DNA of 64,000 nucleotides from CBDBIG01 sp965205845 [NCBI: bacterium] (GTDB lineage Bacteria > SAR324): NCBI GenBank assembly GCA_965205845.1, contig CBDBIG010000002.1:186001-250000 (forward strand), written 5' to 3'. The notes below the pieces were generated by a model that saw only the letters and a list, made by a program, of their open reading frames with translations, had not been told where the DNA came from and did not search any database. Below, piece after piece: positions 19,353 through 28,061 of this stretch. The translations under genes were made by a program, and so were the position numbers. The stretch's first letter is position 1. Each line of letters opens with the position of its first letter.

Positions 19353-20636
19353 CTACAACAGCGGGTTTCTGCCTCCATTAGCCCATTCCAATAACTCGGC
19401 TGTGTGCACAACGGGGCGTTTAGAATACAACCCTATTTGCTGGATGCAACCGATGTTGGCAGAAGCAATGATCTCACAACCGGTTTCATCAATGGCATCG
19501 GCTTTGTCACGCCCCAACTGGGTGGCCATATGGGGCTGCAACAAACTATAGGTTCCCGCACTTCCGCAGCATAAATGCCCATTGGGAATGCTAATGGGGG
19601 TAAAACCCGCTTGGGTTAGCACTTGCAAAGGTGCTTCGACCACTTTTTGTCCATGCCCCAACGAACAGGGGCTATGCCAAGCCACTTTGACGGGGTTTTT
19701 GCGGGGCAGTTTGGCAGGAGAACCCCCCAAGGCCAATACGGCCTCGTGAAAATCACGGGCAAGGGCCGCTACTTTGCTGGCTTTTTGGGCGTGGCCGGGT
19801 TGGTCGTGCATAATCTCGCCATAGTCTTTTACCACCTCACAGCAGCCCGAGGCAGTGTATACCACCATGTCCAACCCTCCTTTTTCGAGCTCATTCCAGT
19901 ATACCTCCACATTGCGTTGAACGAGTGGGCTGGCCACATGCTCTTGCCCCATGTGATGCACAATAGCACCACAACATCCTGTGGGTGCCAGCACCACCTC
20001 GCAGCCTAGGCGCTGAAAAACCTTAATGGCAGCATCGTTAATTTGCGGGGCAATCACACGCTGGGCACAGCCCGTGTGTAAGGCAATGCGTGCCTTTGTT
20101 TTGCCCGGGGGACGGTGTACGGGCTGGCGTTGCAAGCGTGATGCTTTGGGCAAGCGCCAGGGGGTTTGTTGAAGCATGCTCTTAAGGCGACCACCCACAA
20201 AGGGCGTCAACAAGCGACCCAAGGCCCCCAAGCGCATGGCCAGGCGAAAGCGCTTGGGGTAAGGCAGCAGGCGTGCCAGCATGTTGCGCTGCAACCTCTC
20301 GAGCATCCTGCGGTTCCCCGATTGATGGATTTGCTTGCGCACAGGGTCAATTAAATGACGATAGCGCACGCCACTGGGACAGGTGGTCTCGCAAGCCAAG
20401 CATGAAAGGCAGTGGTCAAGATGGGTCCGCAAGCGTGCGGTGACATCGAGGCGTCCCTCGAGCAGTGCTTTCATCAAATAAATTCGTCCTCGAGGGCCCT
20501 CCATTTCATCACCTGTTAGTTGATAGGTGGGGCAGGTGGCGTTGCAAAACCCACAATGTACGCACGAAGTCAGTGCTTTGTGAGCCAATTGGCCTTCGAG
20601 GCTTTGCAAAAAAGCAGGAGAGAGTTTGGCGAGCAT
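19353..20636 (-). CDS. glcF: Glycolate oxidase iron-sulfur subunit GlcF
   Basis: A 427-residue protein with two N-terminal [4Fe-4S] motifs (CVHCGFCNATCPTYQ and CLSCLACETTCPSG). Two CCG domains follow, with GCCGAIVHH and LCCGSAGTYSLLQ motifs. GlcF takes electrons from the GlcD/GlcE flavoproteins when glycolate is oxidised to glyoxylate. glcE lies upstream on the same strand, but a broken restriction-modification cassette of about 1.8 kb separates them. glcD is not in the window. The ATG at 20634-20636 gives the expected N-terminus. Confidence 0.94.
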   Translation of the reverse strand: MLAKLSPAFLQSLEGQLAHKALTSCVHCGFCNATCPTYQLTGDEMEGPRGRIYLMKALLEGRLDVTARLRTHLDHCLSCLACETTCPSGVRYRHLIDPVRKQIHQSGNRRMLERLQRNMLARLLPYPKRFRLAMRLGALGRLLTPFVGGRLKSMLQQTPWRLPKASRLQRQPVHRPPGKTKARIALHTGCAQRVIAPQINDAAIKVFQRLGCEVVLAPTGCCGAIVHHMGQEHVASPLVQRNVEVYWNELEKGGLDMVVYTASGCCEVVKDYGEIMHDQPGHAQKASKVAALARDFHEAVLALGGSPAKLPRKNPVKVAWHSPCSLGHGQKVVEAPLQVLTQAGFTPISIPNGHLCCGSAGTYSLLQPHMATQLGRDKADAIDETGCEIIASANIGCIQQIGLYSKRPVVHTAELLEWANGGRNPLL

Positions 20637-20666
20637 GGGTTGGGTTACGCTTCTTTTGCAGTGGGT

Positions 20667-21190
20667 TTATGTTGAAGAGGGTGACGTATCGATTTTTTGG
20701 TAAGCGTGCTTGATGGCTGTTAGCAGGTTTCTACCGGTGGTTTCATGGGGTGTAAATGCTTGAATGTTATCTTGTTTAACATGCAATTGACCCTCCCCCA
20801 CATTGCCCCTGCGCTGCCCCCTAGAGTAATACAGGTTTTGTTCAACTTCTCTTGCGTTAAGAACCCAGTAGCGAATAGTATCTCGCCAGACAGCAACCCA
20901 CACTAAACACATCGCAGCAAGCAGGCTTAATCTGTTGAAAATTCATCCAAAAAGGGCGCTTAGAATCAGAGGATAGCGCTTTCACATACAAGTGGTTCAT
21001 CCGATTCCTTATCAACTGCCCTTGAGGCTTTAACCTCAATTCTCATCCCTTCAAGCCAAAAATCGTACTGCCCGGCATAATCTGGGTCATCATTTTTGTT
21101 TGGCTTTTTTAACTCTGGCACTAACCCTTTTAAATGCCCTTGAGCCCAGGCTTCCCCAAACTTTCTTGGGGCACTGATTTCTAAAGACAT
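20667..21190 (-). pseudogene. PD-(D/E)XK-type restriction endonuclease, frameshifted
   Basis: Three overlapping minus-strand frames join into one protein of about 170 residues. It contains YDFWLEGMRIEVKASRA, a good match to the D...(E)xK catalytic core of type II restriction enzymes. The block KRPFWMNFQQIKPACCDVF and a region ending GQLHVKQDNI follow. Frame changes occur near 20970-21030 and 20880-20910. With a methyltransferase upstream on the same strand, this is the nuclease half of a restriction-modification system that no longer encodes an intact enzyme. Its stop lies 30 bases before glcF. Confidence 0.72.
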
Positions 21191-21384
21191 ACAAAAAACA
21201 GGTTTCTCTCAATGTATGAATCTCTGAGGTGGTAGTCGTTATCCAGGGAGATTTTCCCCTCGCCTAACAAAACCGAAATCATATACTCGCACTCGTTGCA
21301 ATGGGTAGATAGACACATGGGATGATATACGCTCCATAAACGAATCCCCGTCCTCAAGTTCGCGAATACGCCGCACCAATCCAT
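21181..21384 (-). CDS. Small unknown protein in the decayed R-M cassette
   Basis: A 67-residue frame with an excellent ribosome site (GGAGGTG, 7 bases before the ATG at 21382-21384). Its stop overlaps the ATG of the endonuclease frame by 10 bases, suggesting translational coupling. It contains three Cys (one in CNECEY) but no domain I recognise. It may be an accessory protein, or the N-terminal part of the endonuclease cut off by a further frameshift. Confidence 0.5.
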   Translation of the reverse strand: MDWCGVFANLRTGIRLWSVYHPMCLSTHCNECEYMISVLLGEGKISLDNDYHLRDSYIERNLFFVCL

Positions 21385-21465
21385 TTTTCAACACCTCCAT
21401 TCATATCACCCTTCATGTTAAAGGTGAAACAGGTTTTGTGCCTCCTTTTCAAAAGGGTTGGTATT

Positions 21466-22361
21466 CTACCAACCCAGCCTGCTTGTGTTTCTGTAATTGT
21501 TCAGCCTTCTCAACATGATTTTACAGTAAATAGGATCCGTATCTACAACATAACAGCGTCTGTTTAAACTTTCTGCTGCAATCAGCAGTGGTGCCAGAAT
21601 GGCCAAAAAAATCAAGCACCAACCCACCTTCTAAAGAGCTGGCCGCGAGGATTCTTTCAATGGCTTTGAGCGGCTTTTGGGCATAGCATCCGCTCACGTT
21701 TTCTTGCATGCGATAAAACACTTGCTGGATATAGACCCAAACATTTCCAGGTCGAATGTTTGGAGATTTGCTTCGGCCTAAGTTTTCCGTTTGCCGACCA
21801 TTAATCTCCTTGTAGTATCCGCGAAGAATTTTGGGAATGTCCGTGTACTGGACGTGGAACTCTGGCCGTCCTTTCACGTAAAAGAGACATTCATGGTGGA
21901 CAGCCATCCAGTTTTTGGGCGTGCCGTAACCACGTTGGTTGCGCATCGTAATCAACGAGCGAGAGGTAAACTCCTTAAAATCGCACATCAACAGCATGAA
22001 ATCAGGCAAAGGTTGAAAGCCATTTTTTTTGATCTGCCCCTAACCAAACATACAATGAAGCATTTTGTTTGAGCGCAGATGCGGTGATGGCGACCCACTG
22101 CTTACACCAAGACACAAAGTCGGCGAGTTCTTTTACTCCAAATGCTACGTGATTGTAAGGGGGATCATGAATCGCCAAATCCGCTTGTTCTCCATTCATC
22201 AAAGAGGTGATCCACGTGTGGTCAGTCGCATCACCGCAGGCTATTTTGTGCCCTAAGAGAGGGTCCTCCCATATTTCCCCTGTCTGGAAACGGCAATAAG
22301 GCAGCAATTGACGCCTTATCTCATCGTGTTTGTCTAAGGCTGGCAGGGGGTCGTTTTTCAT
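21466..22361 (-). pseudogene. DNA N4/N6-methyltransferase, two frameshifts
   Basis: The first segment (from the ATG at 22359-22361) has ACGDATD and the catalytic HDPPYN motif. The second has a VLDFFGHSGTT SAM-binding motif, in the order of a beta-class methyltransferase. The first break is at an 8-base A run at about 22023-22030; with seven As the frame would read on. The second is just after SGTT near 21570, where a shift restores AAESLNRRCYVVDTDP and runs to a stop at 21466. In the intact state the protein would have about 298 residues. It is the modification partner of the broken nuclease downstream. Confidence 0.8.
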
Positions 22362-22438
22362 GATTCAAATATAAAGCCTTTGAAAGTGGGTTAAGGTAAA
22401 TAGCAAAATGGCGATGTGAAGCGTAAATGAAAAATAAA

Positions 22439-23653
22439 TTAAAACTCTGGGTGTAGGCGATGCGGATTTAAAATGGCATTGGGGTCAAAAGCGGCTTTAA
22501 TCCTCTGGTTTAAAGCCCGTTTAACCCCTTGAAGGGGGGTGCATGGCGTGGGTTCTTCGGGAAAAGGTTCTTGCGCATCCCCGCTACCGTTTTGTACGCA
22601 CATGGCCCACCCCTCTAGTTTGCTTACCATGGGGTGTATTTTTGCTCCTGTAACCCTGGCTGGGAGCAAGGCCCACACCAAGGAACCGCCCCAATCAAAA
22701 GCAAGGCGTTTGGCTTGCTGTGCCTCGAGCTGGGTGGCCAAGGTTTGCGCTTGGCTGCTTGGCAATGAGATGCGCCACAAACGCTCATGGGCTTGGGGGC
22801 GCATAAAGGGAACCTCGCGCATGGCTTGCCATACCAGCGATGAAGCTTCTTGATCGAGGGGCTGCAGGCTGCAACGGTGAAGGTGTTTCATTTCGCCCAT
22901 CAAGCTCCGAATCATGAGAGAGGGTCCTTCTAAACGAATCAGTACACGCCGTTCGTGGTTGGGCAAATTTTGCTCTAACCCTTGAGGGGCAGGGCAATTT
23001 GGCTCAAGGCAGGCAAGGGCGCTAAAGCCTTCGGTGCGCAGGTTGGCTTGGCGTAACAAGGCAAGGGCCTGGCTGCGTTCAAGCCCTGTAGATACAAAGG
23101 TACACTGGGTTTGAGGACGGGGCAGTACTTTTAAGCACACCTCGCTCATGGCCACCAATGCGCCGTAAGAGCCGCACATCAGTTTGGACAAATCGTAACC
23201 CGTTACGTTTTTAACCACCCGCCCGCCACCGTGCAAAATTTCACCGCGGCCACTCACACCCTCAAAACCCAGCAAATGATCGCGTACTGCCCCTGCAAAA
23301 GGGCGCCTTGGTCCTGAAAGATTGCAGGCAATGATACCGCCTATCGTGCTCCCATCCATCCAGTAAGGGGGCTCAAAGGCCAGCATTTGCCCTTTTTCTG
23401 CAAGCAGCGATTCCACGTCGCTGAGCAACATCCCAGGCTGGACCACCAAAACCAGCTCTTCGGGTTCATAACTTACCACCTGATTGAAATTGCCAAGGTG
23501 AAGGGTGTTAGATGGGGTTTGGGTTAGGGGTGCCATGCGCCCCCACTGGGCCTTACTGCCCGAACCCGTGAGAGAGAGGGTTTGGTTTTGCACCAAGGTT
23601 TCCAGCACGCATGCTTGCAGCTCTTTCACGGTTTGGGGGTTGAAGCTCGGCAT
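22439..23653 (-). CDS. glcE: Glycolate oxidase FAD-binding subunit GlcE
   Basis: A 404-residue FAD-linked oxidase-type protein. The PP-loop FAD-binding region (DGSTIGGIIACNLSGPRR) and GGGRVVKNVTGYDLSKLMCGSYGAL are typical of GlcE. It forms the glycolate oxidase complex with GlcD and GlcF. It is followed on the same strand not by glcF but by the decayed R-M cassette. The length is slightly above the usual 350-400 residues. Confidence 0.92.
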   Translation of the reverse strand: MPSFNPQTVKELQACVLETLVQNQTLSLTGSGSKAQWGRMAPLTQTPSNTLHLGNFNQVVSYEPEELVLVVQPGMLLSDVESLLAEKGQMLAFEPPYWMDGSTIGGIIACNLSGPRRPFAGAVRDHLLGFEGVSGRGEILHGGGRVVKNVTGYDLSKLMCGSYGALVAMSEVCLKVLPRPQTQCTFVSTGLERSQALALLRQANLRTEGFSALACLEPNCPAPQGLEQNLPNHERRVLIRLEGPSLMIRSLMGEMKHLHRCSLQPLDQEASSLVWQAMREVPFMRPQAHERLWRISLPSSQAQTLATQLEAQQAKRLAFDWGGSLVWALLPARVTGAKIHPMVSKLEGWAMCVQNGSGDAQEPFPEEPTPCTPLQGVKRALNQRIKAAFDPNAILNPHRLHPEF

Positions 23654-23765
23654 AATGAATACTTTGGCAAATGGTTATGGTGAGGTGGGCATTGGTTGGC
23701 TAAAGTTGAGGATGGAAGCTTATAGCAAGAAGATGGTTTTGCGGTATTTTTGTGCTTGCGCTAGG

Positions 23766-25157
23766 CTAGGGGGTTTTTGAAAACTTGTCGGGCACGAAAT
23801 TCTTTTTTCTTCGTCCATTTTGTTTGGGTTTGTGACGCCACACACTCCCAATTATTTTTTGCAAACCTTCGACCGCACCGCCAATCAAAGGCTCCAAGGT
23901 TCTTAAATCACGGGGAGACACCCAGCGTGCATCAGCAACCTCGTAGGGGTTAAGAGACCAAGGGCCGCACGCTTCAATTTCAACCCATACCAATACAAAA
24001 TGCCCGCTATGACTCGTGGTGGCACCCAACACATGCAACGGTGTGCCTGTTAAACCAACCTCTTCTTGCAGTTCGCGCACTGCGCCCTCCCCCGAACTTT
24101 CGCCTGCATCCAGTTCACCCCCTGGCAAACCCCATAGCCCAGGAGCACGCACATGCTGACTGCGTTTAATAAACAACACGTGTTCACCTTGGCGCACCAA
24201 AGCCAGCGCACCCTTGGGTTTATGAAATTGCTTGCGCAAGCGATAGGGCTTATTGTTTCCTACGGGGAGTTGCTGTAAAAATTGATGGCGCTTAATCACG
24301 CGCTCCCTATCATAGATACCATTGGATTCAAACAATTCAGGAAGTTCAGGCAATTCAAAGTGCTCGAAACCACCATTTTGAATGGCATGTTCAAGGCTTT
24401 CTTCAATTTGGCGGATCGCTTTGTACGCTCGCTGGGTCTGCTCGGGGGTAAATTTGTTACGCTTTGAGGAAGAAGCTTTGCGCAACAGGCGGGTGAAGGA
24501 GCATACATGGTTGAAGTAGTCAATTTCGTCCATGCGAAAGTCCTTTAAAATGTCTTCATTCCATTGGGCTTGAATGTCGAGCAGGCTACGCACATCTTGA
24601 TGCAAATATCCCATAATGCGTGAGGGAATGATTTTTGTGCTGTCTTTGTTTTCAATGAGAGCGGTCAGCATATAACTTACCTGGCGTGAGGTAACGCTCT
24701 CCTTACGCTCAATCCCAAAAAGGATTTCAAGGCGTTTTAAGGATATGTTATCTCTGAATGTCGACTGGTAAAACATCCGCTTTAAATCGAGATGGGGCAT
24801 GCTTAAGGGGCGTGCGTGTTCCAAACTAATGCCATAGTGTTCCACGCGGTTTCTTAGCCAAAGGAGGTCGTTGTCGGCACCCGCAAAGGTGAGCAAACAT
24901 GCTTTGGGTTGGATGCTTTGAAATTTTGCAAGGCTGCTCAGTGTCCAACGCACCAAGGCTTCTTCTTCCTCGCGGTTGGCAATGCTGCCAATGGCCCCCA
25001 CAATCGACTTTGTCGTGGGATCGTAGCGTTCAAGCCCTACCATGCAAATGACGGGAGCCTTGTTGCGGAATGAGTTGGCCATTTCAAGGTCAAGAGCCAT
25101 CCATTGCCCACTTAAGTCGGATCGTTGTACGGCTTGGTTTAATTTTTTGATGTCCAT
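23766..25157 (-). CDS. YprB-like DEDD exonuclease fused to a Nudix hydrolase
   Basis: A 463-residue two-domain protein. The N-terminal half has the RNase H-like exonuclease pattern ALDLE (Asp23, Glu25), LLTFAGADND, HLDLKRMF, SLKRLEILFGIER and YLHQD (the Y-x3-D of DEDDy enzymes), like the YprB family. A helical linker follows. From about residue 310 there is a Nudix domain, with the box GELDAGESSGEGAVRELQEEVG matching the Nudix consensus. The Nudix part looks like the MutT/NUDT1 type that cleans or decaps nucleotides. I start at the ATG at 25155-25157; a GTG four codons upstream is possible. The fusion is not one I recognise. No partner genes adjoin it. Confidence 0.85.
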   Translation of the reverse strand: MDIKKLNQAVQRSDLSGQWMALDLEMANSFRNKAPVICMVGLERYDPTTKSIVGAIGSIANREEEEALVRWTLSSLAKFQSIQPKACLLTFAGADNDLLWLRNRVEHYGISLEHARPLSMPHLDLKRMFYQSTFRDNISLKRLEILFGIERKESVTSRQVSYMLTALIENKDSTKIIPSRIMGYLHQDVRSLLDIQAQWNEDILKDFRMDEIDYFNHVCSFTRLLRKASSSKRNKFTPEQTQRAYKAIRQIEESLEHAIQNGGFEHFELPELPELFESNGIYDRERVIKRHQFLQQLPVGNNKPYRLRKQFHKPKGALALVRQGEHVLFIKRSQHVRAPGLWGLPGGELDAGESSGEGAVRELQEEVGLTGTPLHVLGATTSHSGHFVLVWVEIEACGPWSLNPYEVADARWVSPRDLRTLEPLIGGAVEGLQKIIGSVWRHKPKQNGRRKKNFVPDKFSKTP

Positions 25158-25472
25158 GTAGCAAGCCACTGTCTGCCGTTTTTAAAACCCACGGGTATCC
25201 TAACCCGTGGTAACTTTGCCAAAAGTATCCGCTTAAGTCCTCTGCAAAACATCGAGGGATAAGCAAATACACATTACCATGCTCTTTCTACCTCATGATG
25301 TCCCCAACTGGCAAAGCCTTGCAAAAAGAACGAGGCAACGTAAGATGAGGGTATTTTTTTACAAAATGAGGATTGCGTGCGTAATGGGTACTTTTAGCAT
25401 GCCAGCGTGGCTTGCAAGCCCATGACCTTAACTGGGTAAACCCAATGTAAATCAAGTTTAAACAAGGAATTT
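25158..25472. other. Divergent intergenic region
   Basis: About 315 bases between two divergently transcribed genes, so both promoters should be here. No gene or clear promoter motif was picked out. Confidence 0.4.
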
Positions 25473-26345
25473 TTGTGGATGAATGCCCAACCCACCCCCT
25501 ACGTTCAAGAAATATCCGAAGCCAATTTTCAAGACGATGTGCTCCAGCGTTCCACCCAAACCCCTGTGGTGGTCGATTTTTGGGCACCTTGGTGTGGCCC
25601 TTGTCAGGTCATTGGCCCTGTGTTGGAAAAATTGGCCGCAGAATACGACGGGCGGTTTTATCTTGCAAAGGTTAATGTGGAGGAAAACCAACAACTGGCT
25701 GCCATGATGCAAATTCAAAGCATTCCAGCGATTAAACTGTTTAAGGGTGGAGAACTGGTAGATGAGTTTATGGGAGCCTTGCCCGAGGCCGATGTCCGCC
25801 GCTTTTTAAACCAACACCTGCCTTCCTTAGCGGATGTCGGCGCAGAGGATGCTTTAGACCTTTGGATAGAAGGAAAAAAAACCGAAGCAGTAGCAATATT
25901 TGAGAGCGTTTTGGAAGAAGATGCACAAAACCCCGCCGCCTTAATCGGCATGGCTTTGCATGCCTTTGATGGAGGAGATTTGGAGAAGGCAAAAGATACA
26001 GCCAGTTTGGTGAACGAAGTGGCTTTGGAAAAACGAGCCCAACACCCACAGCTTGAGCGGATGCTCAACATGCTTAAAGCACAAATTGAATTACATGCAA
26101 TTGTGAACGAAGCCAATCCCAGTCATGAAGCGCTTGACAAAATCTATCGTCAAGCATGTACCAATGCGCTGGCTGGCGACTTTGACGCAGCCTTGGAAGC
26201 TTTGTTAAACATGGTAAAAAGCAACCGCACGTTCCGTAAAGATGGTGCACGGCGCATGATGGTAACCATGTTTGGCATGATGCCACCCCAAGATCCGCGT
26301 ATTTACGCTTGGCGTGGCAAACTTTCTAGTGTGCTATTTCGTTAG
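25473..26345 (+). CDS. cnoX: Thioredoxin-TPR protein, CnoX/YbbN-like
   Basis: A 290-residue protein with an N-terminal thioredoxin domain (WAPWCGPC active site at about residues 38-45, cis-Pro in IPAIKLFKGG). A C-terminal helical region follows, with TPR-like repeats such as AVAIFESVLEEDAQNPAALIG. In E. coli CnoX works with GroEL as a chaperone-redoxin. There the active site is SxxC, while here the full CGPC suggests real disulfide reductase ability, as in other bacterial CnoX proteins. Both domains are intact and the length is typical. Confidence 0.88.
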   Translation: MWMNAQPTPYVQEISEANFQDDVLQRSTQTPVVVDFWAPWCGPCQVIGPVLEKLAAEYDGRFYLAKVNVEENQQLAAMMQIQSIPAIKLFKGGELVDEFMGALPEADVRRFLNQHLPSLADVGAEDALDLWIEGKKTEAVAIFESVLEEDAQNPAALIGMALHAFDGGDLEKAKDTASLVNEVALEKRAQHPQLERMLNMLKAQIELHAIVNEANPSHEALDKIYRQACTNALAGDFDAALEALLNMVKSNRTFRKDGARRMMVTMFGMMPPQDPRIYAWRGKLSSVLFR

Positions 26346-26363
26346 GGGATTGATCGTGCTCGC

Positions 26364-26830
26364 ATGCAAACAACCCTTAAAAACCGCAGCATTTTCTGCC
26401 GTGACAACCTTGAGGTTCTGCGAGGGATCAACAGCGAGAGCGTGGATTTAATCTACCTTGCCCCCCCCCTTTAACAAGAAAAAAAACCTTTCATGCCCCC
26501 ATTGGAAGCACGGCCGCAGGGGCAAGCTTTAAAGACATTTGGGAGATGGCCGACACCAAGGACGAATGGCATGGTCAGCTGGCCGAAGCACACCCCGAGC
26601 TCTATCAATTTTTGGACGGGGTAAGTGCCCTAGGCGACAAAAGCAACAAGTATTATCTGATTTACCTGGCCGTGCGCTTGGCTGAACGGACGAGCGCAAG
26701 CCATACGTACTGCGAAAAAATATGGTGGGGCGGGGTGCAGTTTTTTGAATGGCGTCCAAGCACAACGGGCTTATTCGGATACAAGGAGGGGATTTTTCGC
26801 TACCCCCATTCGCCAACCCATCGATTACGC
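26364..26830 (+). pseudogene. Remnant of a second site-specific DNA methyltransferase
   Basis: From the ATG at 26364 the frame reads NRSIFCRDNLEVLRGI then SESVDLIYLAPPF, matching the start of a DPPFN-type DNA methyltransferase with Asp changed to Ala. Two one-base shifts follow, at a 9-base C run (26461-26469) and an 8-base A run (26479-26486). After the shifts it continues APIGSTAAGASFKDIWEMAD and then YYLIYLAVRLAE, also typical of the family. After about 26690 the similarity is lost, although frames to 26830 still look protein-like (RKPYVLRKNMVGRGAVF). So this is a truncated, dead gene. It is not a copy of the methyltransferase at 21.5-22.4 kb. Confidence 0.7.
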
Positions 26831-26832
26831 CC

Positions 26833-27432
26833 CTATTGGGGGAGATCTGCTTTGGAGTGAATAATGGCATCCACCAAACCATAGTCCAAGGCTTCCTCCG
26901 CGGTCATCCAATGATCGCGATCAATGTCCCTAATTATATCTTCTTTCTTGCGTCCAGTATATTCAGCATACAACTTCACAATGCGCTCACGCTCAAGCAA
27001 CATCTCTCTGGCCTGAATTTCCAATTCGACCGCACGCCCTTGGTAGCCCATCAGCAGGGGTTGATGAATAAGAAAACGTGCATGGGGCAGACAAAAACGC
27101 CTGCCTTTGGTAGCGGCCAAGGCAATCACAGAACCCATGCTTGCTGCCAAGCCCACCACCAAGGTAGAAACGGGAGCACCAATAAACTGCATCGCATCAA
27201 AAATGGCAAAGCCAGAGTATACCTCACCCCCGGGGGAGTTAATGAGCATGGTAATGGGCTTGTTAGAATCAGCATGGTCAAGCAAAATGAGCTGTTGCAA
27301 TGTTTTGCGTACCAAATCTCCATCCACTGCACCCGATACAATGAGCATGCGCGAGGATAAAAGCCGCGAAAGCATGCCACTTTCTTCGGCGGCGGTGTCT
27401 TCAGATTTTTTCCCCTGCTCCATGGTTGGCAA
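26833..27432 (-). CDS. clpP: ATP-dependent Clp protease proteolytic subunit
   Basis: A 199-residue ClpP serine peptidase. The catalytic Ser lies in GLAASMGSVIA, the His in FLIHQPL, and the Asp in DIDRDHWM, with the INSPGGEVYSG oxyanion block upstream. A TTG at 27430-27432 has AAGGA six bases upstream and is likely the start; an ATG three codons later is the alternative. It follows rplL, where most bacteria have rpoB. A terminator lies between rplL and clpP, so it probably has its own promoter in the 27433-27538 gap. Its partner clpX is at 2.1-3.4 kb. Confidence 0.96.
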   Translation of the reverse strand: MPTMEQGKKSEDTAAEESGMLSRLLSSRMLIVSGAVDGDLVRKTLQQLILLDHADSNKPITMLINSPGGEVYSGFAIFDAMQFIGAPVSTLVVGLAASMGSVIALAATKGRRFCLPHARFLIHQPLLMGYQGRAVELEIQAREMLLERERIVKLYAEYTGRKKEDIIRDIDRDHWMTAEEALDYGLVDAIIHSKADLPQ

Positions 27433-27537
27433 TTCTCATCCTTTCTCAGCACCTTGTCCATCATGTCAAAACACCCTCCCGTTGTACAAAAAGGGGCAAG
27501 AAATAGGAGTGTTGATGGTTGTAATAAATGGGTTTAT

Positions 27538-27575
27538 TGCAAAAAAATAAAGGGGTGCCATCTCCCATCACCCCC
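27538..27575 (-). terminator. Rho-independent terminator after rplL
   Basis: Read on the minus strand, GGGGTG pairs with CACCCC (27552-27557 and 27569-27574). It is followed at once by a T-rich run (TTTATTTTTTT). It starts a few bases after the rplL stop and should end the secE-to-rplL transcript before clpP. Confidence 0.8.
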
Positions 27576-27580
27576 TAGCA

Positions 27581-27964
27581 CTACTTCACCTCTACTTTCG
27601 CCCCTACGGCTTCTAATTTCTTTTTAATTTCTTCTGCTTCTTCTTTGGCAATCCCTTCTTTAATATTGTTGGGTGCGCCTTCTACAAAGTCTTTGGCTTC
27701 TTTTAAGCCCAACCCCGTAAGGGCACGCACTTCTTTAATCACGTGAATTTTTTTATCGCCTACAACGGCCAGTACCACGGTAAACTCCGTTTTTTCACCG
27801 CCTGCTGCCTCACCACCATCGCCCGCCACCACCGCTGCCGGTGCTGCCATCGAGGCTGCACTCACCCCAAATTTTTCTTCAAGATCTTTCACCAAATCAG
27901 AGAGTTCCAATACGGACATATTAGAAATAAATTCAATTACTTGGTCTTTGGATACATCTGCCAT
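27581..27964 (-). CDS. rplL: 50S ribosomal protein L7/L12
   Basis: A 127-residue stalk protein that recruits translation GTPases. The N-terminal dimerisation helix region, the Ala/Gly-rich hinge ([15 protein letters not shown]) and the C-terminal domain with EFTVVL...[25 protein letters not shown] are complete. The open frame extends to 27997. The ATG at 27962-27964 (MADVSKDQ) has an AAGGAA site upstream and fits the family length. Confidence 0.97.
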   Translation of the reverse strand: MADVSKDQVIEFISNMSVLELSDLVKDLEEKFGVSAASMAAPAAVVAGDGGEAAGGEKTEFTVVLAVVGDKKIHVIKEVRALTGLGLKEAKDFVEGAPNNIKEGIAKEEAEEIKKKLEAVGAKVEVK

Positions 27965-28061
27965 TGTTGTTTGTTTCCTTATTTGCTTATCAAACAAAAA
28001 GCGATTCTATGTTTGAGTTCAGTGTTTAAAAAATGGTTCCACGATTCACACATCGTCATTC

